Assembly (NCBI RefSeq): GCF_000021685.1
Contig: NC_011959.1
Coordinates: 1,939,007-2,003,006 of the forward strand
Reading direction: 5' to 3'
Length of the DNA: 64,000 nucleotides
Source: Thermomicrobium roseum DSM 5159
Lineage (GTDB): Bacteria; Chloroflexota; Chloroflexia; Thermomicrobiales; Thermomicrobiaceae
Part shown: positions 19,808 through 28,095 of the stretch, one piece after another
Numbering within the stretch: the stretch's first letter is position 1
How the letters are laid out: each line of letters starts with the position of its first letter
Translations under genes and position numbers: made by a program
The notes under the pieces: generated by a model
Told to the model about the DNA's origin: nothing
What the model saw: only the letters and a program-made list of their open reading frames with translations
Database searches by the model: none

Positions 19808-19861
19808 CGGGCGATGGGGTATGGCCCGACACGAGAACAGTCGAGGAGAACGACGCGAACG

Positions 19862-21028
19862 ATGACGACAGAGCAAAAGATGTACAACCAGGTCGAGGCG
19901 CTCGCCGAGGCATTGCGTCTTCTTTCCGAAGAGCCGGAAAGCGGCACGTTTACCATCTATGGGGAACCGCCAACTCCGCGCCTGCGCTGGTTTGTCGAGG
20001 GTCTGCGGCAGGAACTGGAGCGGCACGGTCACATCTACCATGAGCAGCCGATTCCCGATATCCGGCTCGTGCTCAGCGTCTTCCAGCATGATCGGCCGCG
20101 CCGTTATCGCCGCAAAGCGCAGGCGACGTTCGTCGTCGGCATTACCGAGCTCCCGGAGCGTCCGGCGGACGTCCTGAGCGCTTGCTATCCCTTCCTGCTC
20201 TATGCGCTCGCGAACCTCGTGCTCATCTTGGTTCCGGGGCCGGAAGGACCAGAGGCGCATTTCGTCACCCTGGAGCGCGGTCATTACGGTATCCCCTATC
20301 AAGAAGGCGAGGACGCTCAGTTTTTCGCGACGATCTACGAGCGCTTGCATCCCCTGGCGGCATCGCATCTCGTCATCAACAACGTGTTCCGCACCGACCT
20401 CGAGCCGGAACTCTGGAACGGTGACGAGATCACGGAGCAGATCTCGCGGGCCGGGAAGCGACTGGAAGCGATGAACCTGCTCCCCGCACCGTTTCCCGTT
20501 CACGAACTCCTGAGCGAGGATGACTTGCGGCACGTCAAGCGCCTGTACGGCCTCGGCGGGCTGAGCTACGGCAACTTGAGCGCCCGCAAGGATCGGCACC
20601 GCTTCTGGATGAGTGCCAGTGGCGTGAACAAGGCGCAGCTCGAGGTCATCGGCCGGGACATCCTGCTGGTCAGCGGGTTCGATCCCACTATTCCTGCCAT
20701 CGTGTTGAGCGTCCCGCCCAACGTCGAACCGCGTCGGGTTTCGGTCGATGCGATCGAGCACTGGATGATCTACCAGCAACATCCGGACATCGGTGCGATC
20801 GTCCATGTCCATGCCTGGATGGATGGTATCCGCTCGACCGAGATCAATTACCCGTGCGGGACGCTGGAGCTGGCACTGGCGGTCTCCAACGTGCTCGCCC
20901 AGGAGCCTGATCCGACGCGAGCGGTGATCGGCCTCAAGAATCACGGGGTGACGATCACCGGGCGGAGCATGGACGAGATCCTGGAGCGCATCGATGGGAA
21001 GCTGATCCCGCAAGTCCCGATGGCCTGA
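19862..21028 (+). CDS. Class II aldolase/adducin domain protein with an unassigned N-terminal domain
   Basis: A 388-residue protein. The C-terminal 190 residues are a class II aldolase/adducin domain: YGLGGLSYGNLSARKD, FWMSASGVNKAQL, GAIVHVHAWMDG (the His-x-His metal pair) and VIGLKNHGVTITGRSMDEIL (third His). Such domains cleave or epimerise phosphorylated or acidic sugars using zinc. The first 190 residues or so (from MTTEQKMYNQVEALAEAL, through GTFTIYGEPPTPRLRWFVEG, to LVINNVFRTDLEPELW) match nothing I can name. The ATG chosen has CGAGGAGAAC upstream; the frame extends 16 codons further without a good ribosome site. It stands between the lipid kinase and the sugar-acid island. Confidence 0.8.
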   Translation: MTTEQKMYNQVEALAEALRLLSEEPESGTFTIYGEPPTPRLRWFVEGLRQELERHGHIYHEQPIPDIRLVLSVFQHDRPRRYRRKAQATFVVGITELPERPADVLSACYPFLLYALANLVLILVPGPEGPEAHFVTLERGHYGIPYQEGEDAQFFATIYERLHPLAASHLVINNVFRTDLEPELWNGDEITEQISRAGKRLEAMNLLPAPFPVHELLSEDDLRHVKRLYGLGGLSYGNLSARKDRHRFWMSASGVNKAQLEVIGRDILLVSGFDPTIPAIVLSVPPNVEPRRVSVDAIEHWMIYQQHPDIGAIVHVHAWMDGIRSTEINYPCGTLELALAVSNVLAQEPDPTRAVIGLKNHGVTITGRSMDEILERIDGKLIPQVPMA

Positions 21029-21092
21029 TCGCAGCGAGCGTAACCTACTGGGGATGTCGTCTCGGTTCGGTTGCGCTCGAGCGGTGATCCCC

Positions 21093-22334
21093 TCAGACTC
21101 GGTTGCCGCCGGAAAAGGCGAAGACGGCCTTGATGACGCCGTTCGCCCCTTTGCCAGTCACCGTCGCCAGCGCTTCCTGGTACTCGGCGAGTGCGAAGCG
21201 ATGGGTGACGAGCCAGCCCAACTCGACGCGACGCTCGGCCATCAGCCGCACTCCATGGGCGATGCTCGAGGCACGGATGCCGTCCAGTTCTTCCTCCGCA
21301 TAGGCCATCGACCCACGGATCTCGACCTCGCGCAGCCAGATCGGCGTCCAGTCCACGTTGCGTGGGTCGCTGGCCAGACCGACGAGGACCACGCGCCCGC
21401 CAGCCCGCGTGAGCGTGAGCGCGTCGTGGACGGACCGACTGGAACCCACACAGTCGAATACCTGGTCGACCCCACCCTGGACCAACCAGCGACCGAAGCG
21501 TGCACGCAGGACACGCGCACCCGTGAGGCGCGCGATCTCGCGATAGAGCGCCGGGCCTGTCCGCCCCAGGAGAACGAGATCGGCTCCGAGTCGCTCGGCA
21601 GCTCGGGCTTGGAACGGATACTTTGCCGTCACCAGGATGCGGGCTTGCGATCCGATCGCCCGCAGTGCGGCGACCGTCAGGAGTCCGATGATGCCAGCAC
21701 CGAGGACGAGAACGGTCGCTGTGTCGGGAGGTCGGTTTTGGAGCACTGCATGGAGCGCGACACCGAACGGCTCGGCCAACACGGCTTCCTCGTCTGTCAG
21801 CTGGTCAGGGATCGGGATCAGCTGTGCTCGGTGAGCGACGAAACTGGCGCTCCAGCCTCCACCCGTGTCGCGGCAGAAGCCGATCATGATACCGGGCGCG
21901 ATCGTGCCTTCGCGGAAGCGGAGACAGCGGTTCGGGAGACCACGCGCGCACTCGCTACATGGTTCCCGAAAACCGCGTGCGGCACACGCGAGCAGCGGGT
22001 TGACCGTGACGCGTTGCCCGACCCGAAAGCCATCCACTGCTGAGCCGAGCTCGCTGATCTGTCCGGTTACCTCATGGCCGAGCGTGAAAGGGAAAGAGAC
22101 CAGCGGCGAGGTGGTCGGGCTGGCGTGCAGGGTGATCAGTCCGACGTCGCTTCCACAGATCCCACTGTAGCGCGTGGTGATCCTGACCCATTCTGGTGTC
22201 GGCAGGCGGGGCTCGGGGACGTCGCGTAACTGGAGAAGCCCGAGGCCGTTCCAGTACGCCGCAGGTTGCCAGCGACCGACCGCCTTGGCCAAGAGATAGC
22301 GCGGTACACTCTCCACGATCTGGAGCGCGAGCAT
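21093..22334 (-). CDS. Zinc-type medium-chain alcohol dehydrogenase
   Basis: A 413-residue MDR-family dehydrogenase. The zinc and substrate part has YSGICGSDVGLITLH and TLGHEVTGQISELGSAVDGF. A Cys-rich lobe, CAARGFREPCSECARGLPNRC, occupies the usual structural-zinc position. The NAD(P) fold is VLVLGAGIIGLLTVAALRAIG, and VFDCVGSSRSVHDAL and GGRVVLVGLASDP follow. The N-terminus is longer than usual, starting at the ATG of MLALQIVESVPRYL, which is preceded by AAGGGAGGATCG. It starts 10 bases after the amidohydrolase stop, so the two are probably co-expressed. It oxidises or reduces an unknown alcohol; the island context suggests a sugar-acid or polyol substrate. Confidence 0.88.
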   Translation of the reverse strand: MLALQIVESVPRYLLAKAVGRWQPAAYWNGLGLLQLRDVPEPRLPTPEWVRITTRYSGICGSDVGLITLHASPTTSPLVSFPFTLGHEVTGQISELGSAVDGFRVGQRVTVNPLLACAARGFREPCSECARGLPNRCLRFREGTIAPGIMIGFCRDTGGGWSASFVAHRAQLIPIPDQLTDEEAVLAEPFGVALHAVLQNRPPDTATVLVLGAGIIGLLTVAALRAIGSQARILVTAKYPFQARAAERLGADLVLLGRTGPALYREIARLTGARVLRARFGRWLVQGGVDQVFDCVGSSRSVHDALTLTRAGGRVVLVGLASDPRNVDWTPIWLREVEIRGSMAYAEEELDGIRASSIAHGVRLMAERRVELGWLVTHRFALAEYQEALATVTGKGANGVIKAVFAFSGGNRV

Positions 22335-22344
22335 CGATCCTCCC

Positions 22345-23973
22345 TTACGCACGGGCCGGGCCGGAGACGATGCGGCCTGGCATGGCTCCGGTGTGGATAC
22401 CGTCGCGGAGCACGCAGACGCCGTTGACCCAAACGGAGCGGATTCCGGTTGCAAGCTGGTGCGGATCCTCGAACGTGGCTCGATCGGCGACCGACTCGGG
22501 ATCGAAAACGACGAGGTCGGCGAAGAAGCCGGGGCGCACCTGTCCGCGGTCGCGGATTCCCAGCCGGTCTGCCACTGCCGAGGTCATCTTGCGGATCGCC
22601 TCTTCCAGTGTCAGGTCGCGCAGTTCCCGCACGAAGCGGGCCAGGACGCGGGGGTAGGTGCCGTAGGCGCGCGGATGCACGGGACCCTCGGCACGCGCCC
22701 AGGCCGGATCGAGTCCACCGGCATCGGTCGCGACCTTGATCCAAGGCTGCCGGAGCGCTGCCCGCACGTTCGTCTCGTCCATCACGAAGTAGATCGTGAA
22801 GATATTCCGTCCTTCGATCGAAAGGAGATCGATCGCGGCATCGATCCAGTCCTGCCCGCGCTCCGCTGCGATTTCGGAGAGCCGCTTACCGACGAAGCGC
22901 AGCAGGCTGGGATGGTGCAGACCGACCGGCATGATCCCCTCCGGGCCGGCCTCGGTGCCGAGCGCTTCCCAGTCGCCGGACGGGTTGGTGACCTCTCGCC
23001 GAATCCGCTCGCGCATGGCGGGGTCGCGCAGGTTCTCGTAGAAGCGTCCGCCGGCTGCCACCCAGGGTGGCAAGACGGAGGCAAGACCGGTTCCCGCTGC
23101 GGTGTAGGGGTAGACGTCGGCGGTGACGTCGATTCCGTCGCGTCGAGCGCGCTCGATCCGTTCCAGCACGCTGGGAAACTTCCACCAGTTGCGGCGTCCC
23201 GATGCCTTGAGGTGGTAGATCTCGACCGGGATGCCAGCCTGCTGGCCGATCTGGATCGCTTCCTCGAGCGCCTCGAAGAGTCGCTCACCCTCGGAACGGA
23301 TGTGCGTGATGTAGAGGCCGCCCCAGCGCGCCACTTCCCGGCAGATTTCCACGATCTCGTCGGTGGAGGCATACGCGTCGGGAGGATAGATCAGCGCGTA
23401 GGCGACCCCGAAGGCTCCATCTTCCATCGCTTCGGCGACGAGACGCCGCATGGCGGCGATCTCGTCCGGGCTCGCCGGTGACATGTCGTAGCCCTTGACG
23501 TACTCGCGGAGCGTTCCACCAGCCAGGAAGGAACCGATGTTCGGTGAGACCCCACGCTCGACCATCGCTTCGAGCCAATCGCGGAAGCGCCGCCACTGCC
23601 GCGCGCGCTCTTCCCATTCGGGTAAGCGACGAGCGAAGTAGGCGCTGGGGATCGGTTCGCTGATGCGGCCTCCGAACGGGGCTGGTGTCCACCCCTCACC
23701 CATGATCTCGGTCGTGACTCCCTGCGCGATCTTGGAGAGCGAGCGACCATCGCGCATGAGCGGGTAGATCGAGTGGCTCTGGATGTCGATGAAACCAGGA
23801 GAGACGACGCACCCGCTCGCATCGACCACTTCGCGCGCGTTCCTCGGCTCGATCCGACCGGGTGGCGCGACGGCGACGATCCGGTCGCCGCGGACGGCGA
23901 CGTCGGCCTGAAACCAGGGATTCCCGGTCCCGTCCACCACGCGCCCGTTGCGGATGAGGAGATCGATCTCCAT
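22345..23973 (-). CDS. D-aminoacylase-like amidohydrolase
   Basis: A 542-residue amidohydrolase-superfamily enzyme most like N-acyl-D-amino-acid deacylases. It begins MEIDLLIRNGRVVDGTGNPW. The first metal motif reads SPGFIDIQSHS, where most relatives have His-x-His; here the first His is Gln. Downstream are AFGVAYALIYPPDAYASTDE, LYITHIRSEGERLFEALEEA (metal His), VEIYHLKASG (metal His), VTADVYPYTAAGTGL and a late VATDAGGLDP (catalytic Asp region). Length is normal. The gene leads the alcohol dehydrogenase by 10 bases and sits 75 bases after the RraA-like gene. Substrate unknown; acylated or cyclic compounds are plausible. Confidence 0.85.
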   Translation of the reverse strand: MEIDLLIRNGRVVDGTGNPWFQADVAVRGDRIVAVAPPGRIEPRNAREVVDASGCVVSPGFIDIQSHSIYPLMRDGRSLSKIAQGVTTEIMGEGWTPAPFGGRISEPIPSAYFARRLPEWEERARQWRRFRDWLEAMVERGVSPNIGSFLAGGTLREYVKGYDMSPASPDEIAAMRRLVAEAMEDGAFGVAYALIYPPDAYASTDEIVEICREVARWGGLYITHIRSEGERLFEALEEAIQIGQQAGIPVEIYHLKASGRRNWWKFPSVLERIERARRDGIDVTADVYPYTAAGTGLASVLPPWVAAGGRFYENLRDPAMRERIRREVTNPSGDWEALGTEAGPEGIMPVGLHHPSLLRFVGKRLSEIAAERGQDWIDAAIDLLSIEGRNIFTIYFVMDETNVRAALRQPWIKVATDAGGLDPAWARAEGPVHPRAYGTYPRVLARFVRELRDLTLEEAIRKMTSAVADRLGIRDRGQVRPGFFADLVVFDPESVADRATFEDPHQLATGIRSVWVNGVCVLRDGIHTGAMPGRIVSGPARA

Positions 23974-24048
23974 GCTCGCCCTCCCAGCTCGCTCAGTCGA
24001 GGCTATCGTAACGCAGCCGGGCGAGCGGGGCGAGGGACCAGCCTCGCT

Positions 24049-24798
24049 TCAGGAAGAGCGGTGCTCACGCCACTGCTCGTACTCGCGGCGTGCTTCCTCG
24101 GAAAGCGGATAGTACTTCCGCAGGTCCCCGCCAGCAGCGAGGCGTTCCCGGGCGAACTCCTCCCACTCGGCGTGCTCATGGGCATCGGCCAGGACGGCTT
24201 CGGCGAGCTTGCGCGGTACGACCACCGCGCCGTCGTCATCGGCGATGATGATGTCACCCGGAAAGATCAGTCGCTCACCGCAGGCGATGGGGACATTGAC
24301 TGCGAAAGGAAAGAGATCGGTTTGAGTGTGGAAGTTCGGGGTGACGCCGCGTAGCCAGAGTCCGAGGCCGAGCTGTTTGACGCGGGGAAAGTCGCGGATA
24401 CAGCCGTCGACGACGACGCCGACGCCGCCTTTGGCTTTGAAGTACGTCAGCATCATCTCACCGAATACACCCGACCCCAGGTGACCACGCGCGTCGACCA
24501 CGACGACATCGCCTGGCTGGGCTTTGTAGAGGACATGGCGATGCAGCTGCCGCTCGACGTCCCCATACTCCTCGAGCGTATAGACGTCCTCGCGCTTCGG
24601 CATGAACTGCAAGGTGAGTGCCGGGCCGACAACTTTGATACCAGGGTTGAAGCTCACCAGCCCGCGCAGGTGGGAATCGCGGATACCGAGCCGATACAGC
24701 GCACCAGTCGCCGCTGCGCTACTGACGTCGGCCTGGAGCGCGTCGAGTAGCTCGCGCGGCGGTCGCTCGATGTCGGGAATAGCGGAGTTGACGACCAT
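24049..24798 (-). CDS. RraA-like / HMG-CHA-type aldolase family protein
   Basis: A 249-residue RraA-family protein. This family contains divalent-metal aldolases or decarboxylases that split 2-oxo-4-hydroxy acids into pyruvate, as well as the RNase E regulator RraA. The active-site-type features are DVVVVDARGHLGSGVFGEMM and GVGVVVDGCIRDFPRVKQLG, whose Arg-Asp pair is conserved in the catalytic members. The ATG of MVVNSAIPDIERP is chosen because GGGGAGAG precedes it; an upstream alternative lacks a ribosome site. It lies 29 bases downstream of an enolase-superfamily gene. In a sugar-acid island it would be a candidate for the final carbon-carbon cleavage. Confidence 0.85.
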   Translation of the reverse strand: MVVNSAIPDIERPPRELLDALQADVSSAAATGALYRLGIRDSHLRGLVSFNPGIKVVGPALTLQFMPKREDVYTLEEYGDVERQLHRHVLYKAQPGDVVVVDARGHLGSGVFGEMMLTYFKAKGGVGVVVDGCIRDFPRVKQLGLGLWLRGVTPNFHTQTDLFPFAVNVPIACGERLIFPGDIIIADDDGAVVVPRKLAEAVLADAHEHAEWEEFARERLAAGGDLRKYYPLSEEARREYEQWREHRSS

Positions 24799-24827
24799 CA
24801 CTCTCCCCTTACAGCCATACAGCCGAG

Positions 24828-26021
24828 TCAATCGAAGAAGCCTTGGTCTTCCTCAGCGAGATACCGGCTCGCCTTCTCGGTATCGAAGTGCACACCGAGA
24901 CCTGGCCGATCCCAGACTGTGATGCAGCCATCGACGACGATCGGATCAGGCAAGCCGACAACGATGTTATACCACCAGTCCGGCTTGGCGACCGGATACT
25001 CGAAGGCGATGAAGTTATCCGGCAAGGTCGCGCAGACGTGAACCAGCGCAGCAAGACCAATAAGTCCATTGAAGATCCCGTGTGGTGCGATGAGGAGACC
25101 GTGAAGGTCGGCATATTCGGCGATCCACTTGAGTTCCGCCAGGCCGCCGACATCCGCTGGGTCCGGGCCGATCACGCGGACCGCATGCCGCTCGATGAGC
25201 TCGACGAAGTTCTGCCGGAGATAGATCTGCTCACCGGTATGGATCGGCACGGTCGTCTGGGTTGTCACCTCGCGGTAGAGGTCAGCAAGGACGTACGGCG
25301 TATAGTCACCGGTGATCAAGTCTTCGAGCCAAAGGACGTTCAAGTGCTCGATAGCTCGCGCAAAGCGGATCGCGTCCGGAACGGTCCAACCGGGGCCGCA
25401 GTCGAGTGCGAGCCCGATCTCGTCGCCGAGTTCCGCCTTCATCGCTTCGACGCAGGCTACGAGATGACGCAGGCCGCGTTCGGTGAGAGGCCCTCGGTTG
25501 AGGTAGGGAGCGGCACCGCTCACCGGCTCGCCATATCGGGCGCCGGGGATCGCGTTCAGCATCGGCCCGTGGTAGCCCAGTGCCACTTTGACGATACTGA
25601 AGCACTCGCGGGCACGCTTCATGAACGCGACATGCTCGACGAAGTCCTCGGGAGCGTATCCGCGCAGTGGCTGGCGTACCCCGCCGTTGTAGACACGGAC
25701 GCGATCGCGGACCTTGCCACCGAGGAGCTTGTAGACGGGGATCCCGTAGGCTTTGCCGGTAATGTCCCAGAGAGCCATCTCGATCGCGCTGACGGCGCTT
25801 CCCCACGGCTTGAATGAGCCCAGGCGCCTGATCTTCCGCATGACTCGCTCGACATCGGTGGGATCCTCGCCGAGAAGGTGGTCGCGAAAGAGCAGAAGCT
25901 GGGGTTTTACATACGGCTTCGTCGACTCGACCTGGCCGTAGCCGTCGATCCCCTCGTCTGTCACGATCCGGACGACCGGGCTTCCCGCGATGACTGCACA
26001 GCGGAAATCAACAATCCGCAC
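24828..26021 (-). CDS. Mandelate racemase/muconate lactonizing enzyme family protein (enolase superfamily), copy 1
   Basis: A 397-residue enolase-superfamily enzyme, probably an acid-sugar dehydratase. The capping domain starts MRIVDFRCAVIAG and includes SAIEMALWDITGKAYGIPVY. Barrel features are IVKVALGYHG at the KxK position (only the first Lys is kept), GLALDCGPGW (metal Asp), LWLEDLI (metal Glu), IHTGEQI (metal Glu), VIGPDPADVGGLAEL (Asp) and LIAPHGIFNG (catalytic His). The Asp/Glu/Glu metal set with a His on a late strand is the mandelate-racemase or dehydratase pattern. It precedes the RraA-like gene by 29 bases. Exact substrate unknown. Confidence 0.9.
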   Translation of the reverse strand: MRIVDFRCAVIAGSPVVRIVTDEGIDGYGQVESTKPYVKPQLLLFRDHLLGEDPTDVERVMRKIRRLGSFKPWGSAVSAIEMALWDITGKAYGIPVYKLLGGKVRDRVRVYNGGVRQPLRGYAPEDFVEHVAFMKRARECFSIVKVALGYHGPMLNAIPGARYGEPVSGAAPYLNRGPLTERGLRHLVACVEAMKAELGDEIGLALDCGPGWTVPDAIRFARAIEHLNVLWLEDLITGDYTPYVLADLYREVTTQTTVPIHTGEQIYLRQNFVELIERHAVRVIGPDPADVGGLAELKWIAEYADLHGLLIAPHGIFNGLIGLAALVHVCATLPDNFIAFEYPVAKPDWWYNIVVGLPDPIVVDGCITVWDRPGLGVHFDTEKASRYLAEEDQGFFD

Positions 26022-26151
26022 AGTTCCACCTCGTGATCTCGACGCGCTCCTCGTAAGAGTCTACACGAAGAGTTTTGGGCTAGAACACAGCGCTGGGAAC
26101 AGATGAGCTTTGGCGATCAGAAGCAGTCGGCCGAAGGCGCACAGCGCGTCT

Positions 26152-27033
26152 TCACAACTGTACTGTGGTGATCCGACTCAGAAATGGGGCACGACCCAAA
26201 ACAGGCGCGCGCAACCGGAAGAGTCCTCCGGCACCCCATCCCTCTGTCTCCTTGCGATCCCCTCCTGCCGTCGTGATGTACAGATCGGAGTATCCCGCTC
26301 CCCCGAACGTCACGCTCGAAACCTTGCGTGCGGGGAGCGAGAAGCGGCTGAGCAGCTCGCCGGTCGGAGAATAGCGGTACACTGCGCCACCATCCCAGCG
26401 CGCTGACCAGAGACACCCTTTGGTATCCACGGTGAGACCGTCAGGGACTCCTTCTCCTTCAGGAATGACGATGAGCGCTCGCTGGTTCGACACGCTGCCG
26501 GTCATACCGTCGTAATCGAAAGCATAGATCGTGCGATCGGTCGAGTCGGTAAAGTAGAACGTGCGAAGGTCAGGAGAGAAATCCATCCCGTTCGGGATAC
26601 CCACCCGATTGAGGATGACCCGGAGAGATCCATCCGGATCGATCCGGTAGAGTCGCCCAGGGCGATCCGGTGTCGCCATGGTACCACAGAAGACACCTCC
26701 CAAGGGATCGGCCACGACGTCGTTGAACCGCGTGTGCCGCTCCGCTGGCAGCTCGTCGATGAGGGTTTCGACCACTCCTTGACGCCAGAGGCGGATCGCG
26801 CCGCGCGCCATGAACAGGAGCAGCGCTCCATCTTCTTGGATAGTGAAGCCGCCGATCGGCTCCCCTGGCCCGTAGACGAGTGCATGTGTTCCCGTCGCTG
26901 GCTCGTAACGGAAGAGTCGGCCATCGGCGATATCGATCCAGTACACACACTGCTCGATCGGGTGCCAGAGCGGACCTTCCCCGACCACGCAGGAGTAGTC
27001 TGCGACCAGCTCTAGCTCGCTCACCCCTTGCAC
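26152..27033 (-). CDS. SMP-30/gluconolactonase family lactonase
   Basis: A 293-residue six-bladed beta-propeller of the SMP-30/gluconolactonase family, which hydrolyses sugar lactones using one divalent metal. Metal-ligand regions are visible: CVVGEGPLWHP (Glu), RVGIPNGMDFSPD (Asn) and GEGVPDGLTVD (Asp). RHTRFNDVVADPLGGVFCGT is another family hallmark. The start is GTG with AGGAGG about 10 bases upstream; a second GTG three codons on is also possible. It is divergent from the uronate dehydrogenase-like gene, and a dehydrogenase with a lactonase is the expected pair for oxidative uronate degradation. Confidence 0.9.
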   Translation of the reverse strand: MQGVSELELVADYSCVVGEGPLWHPIEQCVYWIDIADGRLFRYEPATGTHALVYGPGEPIGGFTIQEDGALLLFMARGAIRLWRQGVVETLIDELPAERHTRFNDVVADPLGGVFCGTMATPDRPGRLYRIDPDGSLRVILNRVGIPNGMDFSPDLRTFYFTDSTDRTIYAFDYDGMTGSVSNQRALIVIPEGEGVPDGLTVDTKGCLWSARWDGGAVYRYSPTGELLSRFSLPARKVSSVTFGGAGYSDLYITTAGGDRKETEGWGAGGLFRLRAPVLGRAPFLSRITTVQL

Positions 27034-27128
27034 CCCTTTCCTGCCTCCTCCTATGATTAGAATCCGGCCACGAGCTGTTGTCGAGGCTTCTGACAGCGTA
27101 GAGCGGCAGCCATCGCCGAGGGGGAACG

Positions 27129-27377
27129 ATGACCGCTGAGCCTGTCAAGCTCCATCTCGATACGCAGTATGCCACTGGACTCCTCGTTCCAATCGCAGAA
27201 GTCTTGCGCGAGCTCGAGGCGAGGCTGAGGCACTACCAACTCGAGCTCCGTCTTGCGGAGATCGATCTCCAATGCATCGTCAGCGCGCACCAGGCTGTGG
27301 CAGAAGCTTCGAGGGTTGTCGAGGACCTGGTGCAGCGCGGTGTTCAGGCACAGACCTGGCGTGAGGGAGGCTACTGA
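27129..27377 (+). CDS. Small protein of unknown function (82 residues)
   Basis: I do not recognise this protein. It is 82 residues, starts MTAEPVKLHLDTQYATGLLV, and is mostly predicted helix (LRELEARLRHYQLELRLAEID) rich in Leu, Glu and Arg, with no signal or membrane segment. It has a good ribosome site (GAGGGGGAACG) and its stop lies one base before the ATG of the uronate dehydrogenase-like gene, so the two are almost certainly co-translated. The context suggests an accessory or assembly protein, but no function can be claimed. Confidence 0.6.
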   Translation: MTAEPVKLHLDTQYATGLLVPIAEVLRELEARLRHYQLELRLAEIDLQCIVSAHQAVAEASRVVEDLVQRGVQAQTWREGGY

Positions 27378-27378
27378 G

Positions 27379-28095
27379 ATGCAGCCCCGGCGCGTTCTCA
27401 TCACTGGAGCCGGGGGTCGCATTGGCCGAGCCTTGGTTGGCTCTCTTCGCGACCGCTATCAGCTGCGGTTGCACTTTCACCGCGTGGTGCCCGCCGAACT
27501 CACTACCTTCGAGCATGTCGTCGCCGACATCGCGCAGTACGACGAGGTTGAGTCGATGATGCGTGGGATCGACGCTGTGGTGCACTTGGCGGCTGATCCG
27601 CGGGTCACCGCTCCTTGGGAAAGTGTGCTGCCCAACAACATCATCGGAACCTATAACGTCTTCGAGGCAGCACGCCGCAGTGGGGTTCGAAAGATCGTCT
27701 TCGCGTCGACGAACCATGTGATGGGCATGTACGACCGTGACCGCATGTGGCCTGTGTACTCCTGGCTGCCGCCTCGTCCGGACTCGCTCTACGGCGTATC
27801 GAAAGCGTTCGGCGAGCTGCTCGGGCGCTACTACAGCGATCGCTTCGGAATGTCAGTGATTTGCCTGCGCATTGGCTGGTTCCTTCCGGAACCGAGCGAT
27901 GAGATCGCGCGCTGGATGTGGCTCAGCCCGCGCGATTGTGCGCAGATCGTTGAGCGGGCGCTCGAGACAGACCTCCTCTACGGAGTGTTCTACGCCATTT
28001 CTGGCAATAGCAGCCGGCACTGGGATATTACGGATACGATGGAGAAGCTCGGCTATCGTCCCGAGGACGATGCCGAGCGCTACTTCATCGAGTGA
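27379..28095 (+). CDS. udh: NAD(P)-dependent oxidoreductase, uronate dehydrogenase-like
   Basis: A 238-residue extended short-chain dehydrogenase. The nucleotide loop is LITGAGGRIGRALVGSL, VVHLAADPRVTAPWESVLP follows, and the catalytic region is VFASTNHVMGMYDR with YGVSKAFGELLGRYY (YxxxK). The NNIIGTYNVFEAAR and ASTNHVMG segments, the short length and the ending RPEDDAERYFIE resemble bacterial uronate dehydrogenase, which oxidises galacturonate or glucuronate to the aldarolactone. The start ATG follows the small-protein stop by one base. The nearby lactonase and enolase-superfamily dehydratases fit that pathway. Other sugar-epimerase roles are not excluded. Confidence 0.8.
   Translation: MQPRRVLITGAGGRIGRALVGSLRDRYQLRLHFHRVVPAELTTFEHVVADIAQYDEVESMMRGIDAVVHLAADPRVTAPWESVLPNNIIGTYNVFEAARRSGVRKIVFASTNHVMGMYDRDRMWPVYSWLPPRPDSLYGVSKAFGELLGRYYSDRFGMSVICLRIGWFLPEPSDEIARWMWLSPRDCAQIVERALETDLLYGVFYAISGNSSRHWDITDTMEKLGYRPEDDAERYFIE

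Noticed and set aside
21054..22043. Plus-strand frame opposite the alcohol dehydrogenase
   Set aside because: No recognisable motifs, polar shadow composition, and the opposite strand is a clear MDR dehydrogenase.
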